A stretch of DNA of 6,148 nt from Clostridia bacterium (GTDB taxonomy: Bacteria; Bacillota; Clostridia; Oscillospirales; CAG-272), in contig JAFYRH010000103.1 in NCBI GenBank assembly GCA_017559555.1, positions 1-6,148 on the forward strand, given 5' to 3'. The notes beneath the pieces are model-generated. The model was not told the DNA's origin and ran no database searches. It worked only from the letters and a program-made list of their open reading frames with translations. Each line of letters opens with the position of its first letter. The stretch's first letter is position 1. The position numbers and the translations under genes were made by a program. This document shows, one piece after another, positions 1 through 6,148 of this stretch.

Positions 1-3000
1 GTATCAATGCGCCATGTGCCTTGTACGCCTGCAGGAAGTGTGATGATATCCTTGAGCAGGTCACCGTAGGTTGCGGTGTACGCAAGAGTGATCTCTTCGG
101 TGTTTTCTGCAGCAATAATATTATAGGTAAGCTCTTTCGCTTCGGTCGTGCCGTCAGCCCAAACGTAGTTGATACTCTTGAGCGATACGGTTGCAACGTG
201 TGCGCCCGTATTCACGGGATTTGCAGCCTCGGTAACGGTGTAGCCCTCGCCTGCCGTCAAGCCCGAGAAGAGTGCCTCGCCGGTGTAAACCTGATTGCGG
301 TTTGCCTCGGGAATTGCGGGAGCGGTTACAGCCTTGGGATTAACAGTAATGATAACCTCAACCGTTCTGTCCCCGTAGTTTGCAGAATCGGCAGGAGTGA
401 ATACAAGAACGTGCTTGTTTTCTTCGCCGACGTTGCCTACTTCGGTAATGGTCTGCCACTTCCAAGAGCCGGTTGCGGATGTGGGAAGTGTCAGCGTTGC
501 AAGAGAATCACCGTAGGTTGCCACGTAGGTGGGAATCTCATCGCGGTTTTGTGCCTTGACAACGGTTACGTAATCGAAGTAGATATCTTCGGAATCACCG
601 TCCGACCACTTATAGTTTTCCTTATCGGTAAGGGTGAGTTGTACCTTGTGAGTGCCAACAGCCACACCACCGATATCGGTAACTGTGTAAAGATCAGTAG
701 AAGGAACACCGGAGGCTACCTTGTTGCCGGTATACTCAACACCCTCTTGCTTTGTTACGGTAGGAGGTGTTACAGATGCCTTTGCAACGGTAACGGTAAC
801 GGTTTCTTCGCGACCGTTGTAGTTGCCTACTTCGTCGGGAATGAATACTACCTTAAAGGTTCTTGTGCCTGCGTTGCCAACCGTGGTAGCATCGGTTACA
901 TCTACGATGCTCCATGTGCCTTGTACGCCTGCGGGAAGTGTGATAACATCCTTAACAAGATCACCGTAGATTGCATTGTATGCAAGAGTGATCTCTTCGG
1001 TGTTGATTGCAGGAGTAATGCTATAAGTGAACGTCTTATCTGCACTTGTACCGTCTGCCCATACGTAGTATTCGCTGGTGAGCGATACGGTTGCGGTGAA
1101 GGAACCGACGTTGATACGTCCCTCGTCTGCAACTACGGCATAGCCGAAACCGTCACTCAAATCGGAGGTGATCAAGCTTCCTGTGTAAATAAAGCTTGTT
1201 TGTGTTTGTGTGGGAGGTGCGATCTTTCTCTTGGTAATCGAGAAATTCTTGGTTTCGGAAAGAATTGTGTAGTTATCATCCGTTGTTGTAAATCTTGCCA
1301 CGTAGTCACCGGGAATTGTGGGAAGAACGGTGCTGTATGCACTGTCGGGAGCATCTGCGAGTTTATACTCAATCAGAACGTCACCGTGCATTGCGGTTGC
1401 CTTGCCGGCATGATCGCCCGCACTTTCGTATTCCCAAGTGGTGATGACGGGTGCTTCAACCCACTTGTTGATAGCAGTGGAAATAACAAACTTAACGGTG
1501 ATAGATGCTTCGCCTGAAGTATCCCACTTGTAGTTGTCAGCATCTACAAGTGTAAGAACAACATCATACTCGCCGTGGTCGATACCGCCGTTATCCACAA
1601 CGGTGTAGAGCGTGGTATCAACAAGACCGGAGAAGAGTTTTTCACCGGTATATTCTACGGGGTTAATGATCGGCTTTTCAACAATAGCCTTTGCAACGGT
1701 AACGGTGATAGTTACCTCGCGAGAATTGTAGTTCTCGGTGGCGGGTGTGAAGAGTGCCGTAAAGGTGTTAACACCTGCGTTGCCAACGGTGGTAGCCGCT
1801 TCCTTGATGGTCCAAGTACCGATGGTGCTTGTAGGCAGAACGATAGCCGAGATAGCATCGCCATAGGTTGCGTTTTGCTCGGTAGTAACAGAATCGTTAT
1901 TGTCAGCCTTTGCAATTGCAACGGTGAATGCAACACTTGCTTCGTTGTAGTTAGCACTTTCGGCAAGTGTAATCACTACTGTGTATTCTCCTGCATTTAC
2001 GATTTCATCAACTGCCGTACCGTTATATGCAATAGCAAATTGAAGTGCGGACTCGTTGTGAGATGCTTGAATGACGGACGGGAATACATAAGCGTTGCCG
2101 TTGTAAACTTGAGTGAGAACGTCACCTGCATTTACACCGTTTACAAACGCAGTTGCCTTTGCAATAGCGAACGTGTAAGCATCGGAGGTGTATCCGAAGT
2201 AGTTATCGGTATCACCAACAATAGCTCTTACTTGATATGTGCCTGCTGCTACAGGAACATTCTTGCTCCAAGCCGCACCGTCTACAGAATACTCGAAGTA
2301 AACGGCAACGTCATCAGCAAAGCTCTTATTGATGATAACTGTGGGTACGTTTGCTGCCTGACCGTAGGTCCAATGCTCAAGGGCAAGGTCGGAAAGTGTA
2401 ACGCTTGCCTTGGTAATGCTGTAAGGAACGGTGGTAACGAGCGTGTCACCGTTGCTCCATACGTAGTTTGCACTATCTGTCAAAGTCAAAACAGCGTTGT
2501 AATTACCTGTGTTCTTTGCGGTGTTATTTGCAACCGTGTAGAGTGTCGATGTCGGGATGGTTGCAGTAATATTGGTACCCGTGTAGACGTATTCGGTGGT
2601 GTATTCGGTGGGAACGGTAACAATTGCCTTTGCAACAGTAACGGTAATGGTTACTTCGCGACGGATGTAGTTGCCTGTTTCATCAGGAGTAAAGACTGCC
2701 GTAAAGGTGTTGACACCTGCGTTACCAACGGTTGTTTCATTGGTATCAATGCTCCATGTACCTTGTACACCTGCGGGAAGCTTGATAATGTTTTCGATGA
2801 GGTCACCGTAGGTTGCGGTGTACTCAACGTTCTCAAATACTTCGGTATTTGCAATAGGAGTGATTGCGTAGGTGAGTTCCTTCGCTTCGCTTGTGCCGTC
2901 AGCCCAAATGTAGTTGTCGCTAACAAGCGTTACAACTGCCTTGTATGTGCCAACGTTGATACCGCCAAGGTCAACAACCGTGTACTCTGTGCTGTTTGCA

Positions 3001-6000
3001 AGACCTGCTGTTTGGTTTTGTCCGTTGTATGCCTTATCGGATACGGTGGGAACCTTAACTGCAAATTTTGCAATAACAAACTCAGTAGCCTCGCTCTCTG
3101 AAGCGTTGAGGTTATCGTTGCCTGCAAAAATTGCCTTAACGTAGTAGGTGCCTGCATCAACAGGATTGGTGATCTCATTGTTGCATTCTGCATCGGTGAA
3201 ATACTTGAAGGCGATTTCGCTGTTGCTGATCTGCGCGAAAATTTGATCGAAGCCTGCAGCGGGAGCCTTTGCGGTGTCCCCATAGGTCCAGCCGTTGATA
3301 ACGGGCTTGGAAACTGTAACGTCTGCTTTATCGACTGTTACAACAACCGTTCTGATTGCTGCGTTATAGTTTTTGCTTTCGGTAACGCTATAGGTGATAG
3401 AATATTCACCTGCGCCAACGATAGCTTCAACTACCTTGCCGTCCTTAGTGATAACAGACTTAACCGTTGCACTGTTGGAAGCGGTTGCTGCGGGAACGGT
3501 AAATTCTTCGCCGTCGTAATTCTTAGAGTAGGAATCCTCTACGCCGTCAACGGTTACGGTAGCTCTTGCAATGGTAAAGCTGCAGGTTGCCTCGGTGCCG
3601 TTGTAGTTTTCGGTATCCTCGATTTTTGCTCTTACTGTGTAGGTGCCTGCATCGGTAGGAACGGTCGTGCTCCACGCAATACCGTCATCGGAGTATTCAA
3701 TAATGTAGGAAACCTCATCGCTGAATGTCTTGTTAACGGTAACTGTGGGAAGATTTGCTGCTTGACCGTAAGTCCAGCCGTTGATGGTAACAGTGAGTGC
3801 AACACCGGAGGTAAGAACCTCGTACGCAAGGGTAATGGAATCGGATTCACCGGTGCTCCATGCGTAGTTTGCACTGTCGTTCAAGGTAAGAGTTGCTACA
3901 TATCTGCCTGCGTTCTTTGCAACGTTGCCTGCAACGGTGTAGAGATCGGAGGTCGGGATATCCGCGACGATATCGCTACCGGTGTAGAAGTATGTGCCGG
4001 TGTATGCGGGGGTAGCAATCACCTTTTTGTTAATAGTAAAGTCAATTGTCTTTACCAGATCGTTGTAATTGGAATCGGTAACGATGAATTTAACCGTGTA
4101 CTTGCCTGCCGCAGTCGGGAATACGTTGCTGTACGCCTCGGTTCCCTGCTGTGCGTAAAGCACAACAACCTCGCCAACGCGCGCGGAAGCAATACCCTTG
4201 TACTGTGCAAGTGCGCTTTCGCTCAAGCCATCGGTATCACCGTATGTCCATACGGACTTGATGGTGGGTGCAACCGTCCATGCATTGTCGGCACGAACGA
4301 TGCTGTATTCAAGCTCGAATGCAGATTCAATCCCGAAGCTGCTCCACTCGTAGCTTGCGGTATCAAGAACGATTTGGACCTTGTAGGTACCAACGTTGAT
4401 GCCGCCAAGGTCTGTTACGGTGTATCCCTCCGCCGACGCCAAGCCGGAGGTGAGAAGTGCGCCCGTGTAAACCTGTGTTTTGTTCAATTCGGAAATCTTG
4501 GGTACGCTGATATATTTCTTTGCAACCTCAACGGTAATCGGCACCTCAATGGAGTTGTAGTTGCCGGTGGTAGGTGTAAAGACTGCTACAAATACTTTTT
4601 GTCCAACAACACCAACCGTGGTGGTTGCATCAACGTCCACAAAGCTCCAAACGCCCTCTGCGTGCTCGGGAAGAACAAGCGTTTCGAGAATCAAATCGCC
4701 GTATACTGCATTTTGCAATTGGACAGGCTTTTGAGGATCTGCCTTAGCAACAGTTACAGTTACTTCGATTTGTACACTCTCGTAGTTACCGCTCTCGCCC
4801 TCAAGCAAGGTAACGATCAAGGTGTAGGTGCCTGCTTCGGTAACAGCAAACGGTGTGCCGTCTGCCTTGTTGGTGTATTCGAAAACGGGAGTATCTACGT
4901 ACTTATCGGGGTTTACGGTAGCACCGAGAACGGTGTGAACGTTGCCGTTGTAGATAAATTCGTAACTATTGTTGACACCCTCAATTTCGGGGATAGCTTT
5001 GTTCACCTTTACCCCAAAGGTAACAACTACGCGGTTATAGTTGACTTCATCGTAAGGAATAAAGGTTGCGTCACGGTAGTAGAAATCGCCGTTTGCGTTC
5101 AGGGACTCTCCTGCCGCAGTGGAATCTTCTTCACCGTTCATCCAATTGCCCCAAACAAAATAGCCGTTGGGAGCTGTGGGAAGAGCGATTTGACCAAGTG
5201 TCAACGCGGGCTTCCATGTTTCGGTAAGTGTTGTTTCAACCTCAAATGTAGGATCGATCTTGCGAACGTCAAGAATAACACTTGCCGTAACTTTTTCGTA
5301 ATTTGTACCACCGTCAAGAGTCAAGGTTACAATATACTTGCCTGCATTCTCAAAGCTGATAGTGTCACAGTCAACGTCTTCGTAGGTGTAATAAAGTCTC
5401 AAAACGGGATCTGCATAGAGATTGCTTGTGCCCGATTCTACAATTTGATAAAGAATAGACCATGCCTTGCCGGGAGTATAATCAACGGTGATCGTACCGG
5501 CAATTCCGCCAATATCATCGGTTCTATCAACAACGATATCCAACTTTTTAGGCAGAACGTTAAGGTTTTTTACATAGTAATATTCCTTGGCATATTTGCT
5601 ACCCGCAATAGGAGTAAAGATAGCCAAGTGACCCTCCCAATCTGCATCGGGAAGAACCTCACCAACCAAATCGTTGGGGTTCGCCCACTCCCACCAACCG
5701 TGAGGATGATCCTCAAAAACAACGGTGGAAAGTGCAGAGCCGTAAGATACGTTGCCGTTTACAAACGTGGGAGCACCAACGTTGAGCGTACCAAGCACTA
5801 CGGTAAGTGTAGCGGGAGTTACCAACAACTCAACATTGGGGTCGGAGCTGATTGCGGTAACGGTGTATTCACCAATACCGTCAATCTTAGGTTCAACAAT
5901 CGAAATAAAGGATGCAAGCTCTTCAGGGCTCATTCCGTCAGCACCCAAAACCTCGTATGTGAGAGCAGGGATCTCTTGACCCACGGAAATACTATCCTTT

Positions 6001-6148
6001 TCAAGCTTGAGAGTGATAGTGATTACGATGGGTTGGATTTGATAAGTGCCCTCAAGGATGCCTTCATAGTTATCGTCTACAATAACAAAGCTGTAATCGT
6101 AGGTGCCTGCATCGGTATAATTAAATGCAACACTGCCGTTTAAATGGA
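1..6148 (-). CDS. Giant Ig-like/MBG-type repeat surface protein, internal fragment (partial at both ends)
   Basis: One frame is open across the window: codons run from 6146 down to 3 with no stop, giving 2,048 residues. Neither the start nor the stop is present. The product is a tandem chain of about 27 modules of 70-96 residues with recurring motifs: Y-T-G or Y-N-G early, TYGD/TYGQ, a central Trp, AGTY or VGTY, NY, and linkers such as VAKA or IAKA. These are hallmarks of the bacterial Ig-like, MBG and YDG repeat families found in secreted or wall-bound stalks and adhesins. There are only three Cys and three Met in the fragment, and no membrane segment or catalytic motif, which fits an extracellular fibre. 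Thr, Val, Ala, Asn and acidic residues dominate. A signal peptide should lie right of 6148, and a C-terminal anchor (for example LPXTG, SLH or a sorting domain) left of 1; neither can be seen. The coding reading is secure; the adhesin or stalk role is inferred from family and architecture, and no ligand can be named. Confidence 0.5.
3..329 (-). repeat. Pair M25-M26 (A-B), M26 cut by the window edge
   Basis: M25 (108-329, 74 residues) has QVYTGEALFSGL, YTVTEAANPVNTGAH, NYVWADGTTEAKELTY and IIAA. M26 (3-107, first 35 residues only) has NTEEITLAYTATYGDLL, then ITLPAGVQGTW, and stops at R-I-D. Up to the edge it follows M22 almost residue for residue, while the last bases (1-26) are closest to M14 (2743-2768). 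The array therefore continues left of position 1, and the C terminus and any anchor signal lie beyond it. Confidence 0.5.
330..776 (-). other. Modules M23 (subtype A) and M24 (subtype B)
   Basis: M23 (552-776, 75 residues) has VEYTGNKVASGV, YTVTDIGGVAVGTH and ENYKWSDGDSED, ending VVKA. M24 (330-551, 74 residues) has VATYGDSLATL, TLPTSATGSWKW, EVGNVGEENKHVL, VFTPADSANYGDR and NPKA. M24 keeps the B plan, but TTVGN is reduced to EVGN, and it is clearly less similar to M22 and M26 than those are to each other. It lies between two close copies, so it was not part of the latest copying event. Confidence 0.5.
777..1226 (-). repeat. Pair M21-M22 (A-B), member of the duplicated pair family
   Basis: M21 (1008-1226, 73 residues) has FIYTGSLITSDL, GRINVGSF, YYVWADGTSADK and TPA. 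M22 (777-1007, 77 residues) has NAIYGDL, ITLPAGVQGTWSI, ATTVGNAGTRTF, FIPDEVGNYNGRE and VAKA. The B half is very close to M26 and M14. The bases coding the LPAGVQGTW stretch at 912-943 recur at 12-43, exactly 900 bases away, with one difference (A at 33, G at 933). Confidence 0.5.
1227..1685 (-). other. Modules M19 (subtype A) and M20 (subtype C2)
   Basis: M19 (1473-1685, 71 residues) has VEYTGEKLFSGL, YTVVDNGGIDHGEY and DNYKWDTSGEAS, ending STA. M20 (1227-1472, 82 residues) starts K-W-V-E-A-P-V-I, then W-E-Y in place of WTYG, H-A-G-K-A-T-A-M-H-G-D-V, PTIPGDY, DDNYT and FSITKR. M20 pairs with M8 as subtype C2. M19 holds the TCA serine codon at 1515-1517, one of only three codons in the fragment whose complement is a stop. 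Confidence 0.5.
1686..1904 (-). repeat. Module M18, subtype B
   Basis: A 73-residue canonical B module: NATYGDAIS, VLPTSTIGTW, ATTVGNAGVNTF, LFTPATENYNSREV and VTVAKA. Its second half is almost the same as that of M14, in DNA (1752-1781 against 2694-2723, two mismatches) as well as in protein. Its first half is different. This mosaic suggests recombination or gene conversion between modules. Confidence 0.5.
1905..2624 (-). repeat. Trio M15-M16-M17 (A-C-D), copy 2 of the duplicated three-module block
   Basis: M15 (2406-2624, 73 residues) has YVYTGTN, IPTSTLYTVA, AKNTGNY and SANYVWS. M16 (2154-2405, 84 residues) has WTYGQAANVPTV, EYSVDGAAWS, AAGTYQVRA and DNYFGY. M17 (1905-2153, 83 residues) has VYNGNAYVFP, VNAGEY, SANYNEA and IAKA. 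Module order and motif spacing repeat those of M9-M11. The copies differ at enough positions that the duplication is not recent on the scale of the M14/M22/M26 copies. Confidence 0.5.
2625..3062 (-). repeat. Pair M13-M14 (A-B), member of a recently duplicated pair family
   Basis: M13 (2853-3062, 70 residues) has KAYNGQ, VVDLGGINVGTY, NYIWADGTSEAKELTY and ends TPI. M14 (2625-2852, 76 residues) has TATYGDL, LPAGVQGTWSI, ETTVGNAGVNTF, FTPDETGNY and VAKA. The junction of the two modules is nearly the same as at M21-M22 and M25-M26. In DNA, 2743-2768 matches 1-26 at 24 of 26 bases, and 2694-2723 matches 1752-1781 (in M18) at 28 of 30 bases. Confidence 0.5.
3063..3323 (-). other. Module M12, subtype C variant
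   Basis: An 87-residue module with GWTYGDTAKAP, a stretch I-A-F-K-Y-F-T-D-A-E-C-N-N, then NPVDAGTYYVKA and FVIAKF. The form F-x-Y-(F/Y)-T-D-A with PVDAGTYYVKA is a familiar variant in Firmicutes surface-protein repeats. The canonical late NY is replaced by N-D-N-L-N-A. It holds one of the three cysteines in the fragment and separates the first trio from the M13-M14 pair. Confidence 0.5.
3324..4022 (-). repeat. Trio M9-M10-M11 (A-C-D), copy 1 of a duplicated three-module block
   Basis: M9 (3804-4022, 73 residues) has YFYTGSD, IPTSDLYTVA, AKNAGRY and SANYAWS. M10 (3561-3803, 81 residues) has WTYGQAANLPTV, EYSDDGIAWS, DAGTY and ENYNGT, and contains a Cys near its end. M11 (3324-3560, 79 residues) has NYDGEEFTVP, GAGEY, SKNYNA and VDKA. 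Order, motif spacing and many exact residues match M15-M16-M17. In DNA, 3742-3776 matches 2338-2372 at 30 of 35 bases. This points to a block duplication of about 1.4 kb offset within the gene. Subtype names are mine and come only from comparing modules in this window. Confidence 0.5.
4023..4514 (-). other. Modules M7 (subtype A) and M8 (subtype C2)
   Basis: M7 (4290-4514, 75 residues) has QVYTGALLTSGL, YTVTDLGGINVGTY, then SYEWSS and LEYSIVRA. M8 (4023-4289, 89 residues) starts with W-T-V-A-P-T-I and V-W-T-Y-G-D, carries a Ser/Ala-rich insertion, then FPTAAGKY, TDSNYND and FTINKK. The opening W-x-x-A-P-x-I followed by W-x-Y is shared in this window only with M20, which also lies between two A modules. 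I therefore call these two C2, to separate them from M10 and M16. Confidence 0.5.
4515..4994 (-). other. Modules M5 (subtype D) and M6 (subtype B)
   Basis: M5 (4740-4994, 85 residues) has FIYNGN, then TEAGTY, ESGNYES and the linker VAKA. M6 (4515-4739, 75 residues) has AVYGDL, LVLPEHAEGVW, ATTTVG, VFTPTTGNYNS and VAKK. M6 is the first module to match the canonical B consensus (YGD, LP, G-x-W, TTVG, FTP, NY) closely. The same D-B order recurs at M17-M18. Confidence 0.5.
4995..5789 (-). other. Modules M2-M4, divergent first modules of the alternating array
   Basis: M2 (5547-5789, 81 residues) has VSYGSAL, a Trp-rich stretch (G-W-W-E-W), and FTP before the last strands, so it is a distant subtype B. 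M3 (5259-5546, 96 residues) is the longest module. It carries VDYTPG in place of Y-N-G, then ENAGKY and TNYEKV, which makes it subtype D, and it contains one of the three cysteines (D-C-D). M4 (4995-5258, 88 residues) is B-like: LTLGQI-x-LP, G-Y-F-V-W-G-N-W, then an acidic/Gly/Ser loop of about 25 residues, FIPYDEVNY and NKA. Length and sequence deviate more here than anywhere further on, suggesting older copies or a specialised N-terminal part of the stalk. Confidence 0.5.
5790..6029 (-). other. Module M1, MBG YGX-like domain (80 residues)
   Basis: Residues 40-119. It opens with a strand of alternating I/V/T, then K-D-S-I-S-V-G-Q-E-I-P-A-L-T-Y, a helix-like stretch rich in E/L/A/S, then GIGEYTVTA and a final strand ending LTVVLG. 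The pattern (S/Y)-x-G-x-x-x-P-x-L-T-Y followed by GxYxV is what I know from the MBG YGX-type domain common in bacterial surface proteins. It lacks the late NY and the KA linker of its neighbours. It is the only module of this type in the window and sits just before the alternating array starts. The family assignment is moderately confident and rests on motif recognition only. Confidence 0.5.
6030..6146 (-). other. Module M0, C-terminal half of an Ig-like module (cut by window edge)
   Basis: Residues 1-39 of the fragment. The piece contains TDAGTY, then a strand, DDNYEG and a closing strand ending QIQP. This is the usual second half of the repeats seen downstream (AGTY, about 12 residues, NY, final strand). 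The first half lies beyond the right edge, so the subtype cannot be assigned. It shows that the repeat array, not the N terminus of the protein, continues to the right. Confidence 0.5.

Noticed and set aside
21..1517. A 498-residue open frame on the plus strand
   Set aside because: It is the codon-aligned reverse complement of the repeat protein, begins at TTG, has no recognisable ribosome binding site, and its product is a low-complexity Cys/Gly/Asn-rich sequence with no domain I recognise. The minus-strand reading has clear domain repeats over the same bases.
1..2786. Direct DNA repeats as a possible CRISPR array or insertion-sequence ends
   Set aside because: The repeats are about 0.9 to 1.8 kb apart, degenerate, in the coding register, and translate to the same domain motif. 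No short regular spacers, terminal inverted repeats or transposase are present.
1575..3101. A 508-residue open frame on the plus strand
   Set aside because: Same codon-aligned antisense register, GTG start, and motifs such as CNGNG that are simply the complement of the repeated linkers and NY-containing motifs of the minus-strand protein.
2930..3283. Short minus-strand open frames out of register, for example 117 residues here and others at 902-1132, 1712-1966 and 2651-2926
   Set aside because: They overlap the continuous repeat frame in another register, are rich in Leu/Pro/Thr/Gln with no domain pattern, and recur at the same place in each repeat, as expected for shadows.
3243..6143. A 966-residue open frame on the plus strand
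   Set aside because: Its length is impressive but is explained by the absence of TTA, CTA and TCA codons in the minus-strand gene over this stretch. It starts at TTG and has no family resemblance.
1..6148. Frameshift or stop-codon reassignment to explain the absence of a normal gene start and stop
   Set aside because: The frame reads through in a single register with module boundaries exactly in phase and no TAA, TAG or TGA. The missing ends are simply outside the window.
1..6148. A new multi-gene system such as a defence island or biosynthetic cluster
   Set aside because: Every base belongs to one repeat-protein gene. No second gene, enzyme motif or regulatory region is visible, so no system can be supported from this window.

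Overview
The whole window is the inside of one very large protein-coding gene on the minus strand. The frame whose codons fill positions 6146 down to 3 has no stop codon: 2,048 consecutive sense codons, with the true start beyond the right edge and the true stop beyond the left edge. I see no intergenic DNA, RNA gene, promoter, terminator, mobile element or CRISPR array.

The translation is a chain of about 27 beta-sandwich-like modules of 70-96 residues (M0 to M26, numbered from the N-terminal, right-hand side). They resemble the Ig-like, MBG and YDG-type repeats of giant bacterial surface proteins. Most modules end in a short linker such as VAKA, IAKA, TKA or TPA. From M2 to M26 two classes alternate strictly. 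Odd modules carry Y-(T/N/D)-G near the start, a V/N-x-G-x-Y element and usually N-Y-x-W (subtype A) or an N-A-G-E/K-Y form (subtype D). Even modules carry a TYGD/TYGQ-like motif, a central Trp and a late NY, either as subtype B (LP...G-x-W...TTVGN...F-x-P...NY) or subtype C (W-x-YG...Y-S-x-DG...AGTY...NY...F-x-I). The N-terminal modules M1-M4 are the most divergent. Several groups further on are close copies of each other in DNA as well as protein: M9-M11 with M15-M17, and M13-M14 with M21-M22 and M25-M26.

Layout by position: 4995-6146 divergent modules M0-M4; 4515-4994 M5-M6; 4023-4514 M7-M8; 3324-4022 trio M9-M11; 3063-3323 M12; 2625-3062 pair M13-M14; 1905-2624 trio M15-M17; 1686-1904 M18; 1227-1685 M19-M20; 777-1226 M21-M22; 330-776 M23-M24; 3-329 M25 and the first part of M26.

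The organism is probably a bacterium with moderate GC (mid to high 40s percent by eye). Giant, low-cysteine, Thr/Val/Asn-rich chains of this kind are common in gut Clostridia and other Firmicutes, but they also occur in Bacteroidota, so the phylum is an inference. The likely role is an extracellular stalk or adhesin. The signal peptide, any ligand-binding head and the wall anchor would lie outside the window. Long open frames on the plus strand are codon-aligned antisense shadows caused by strong codon bias and are not annotated as genes.
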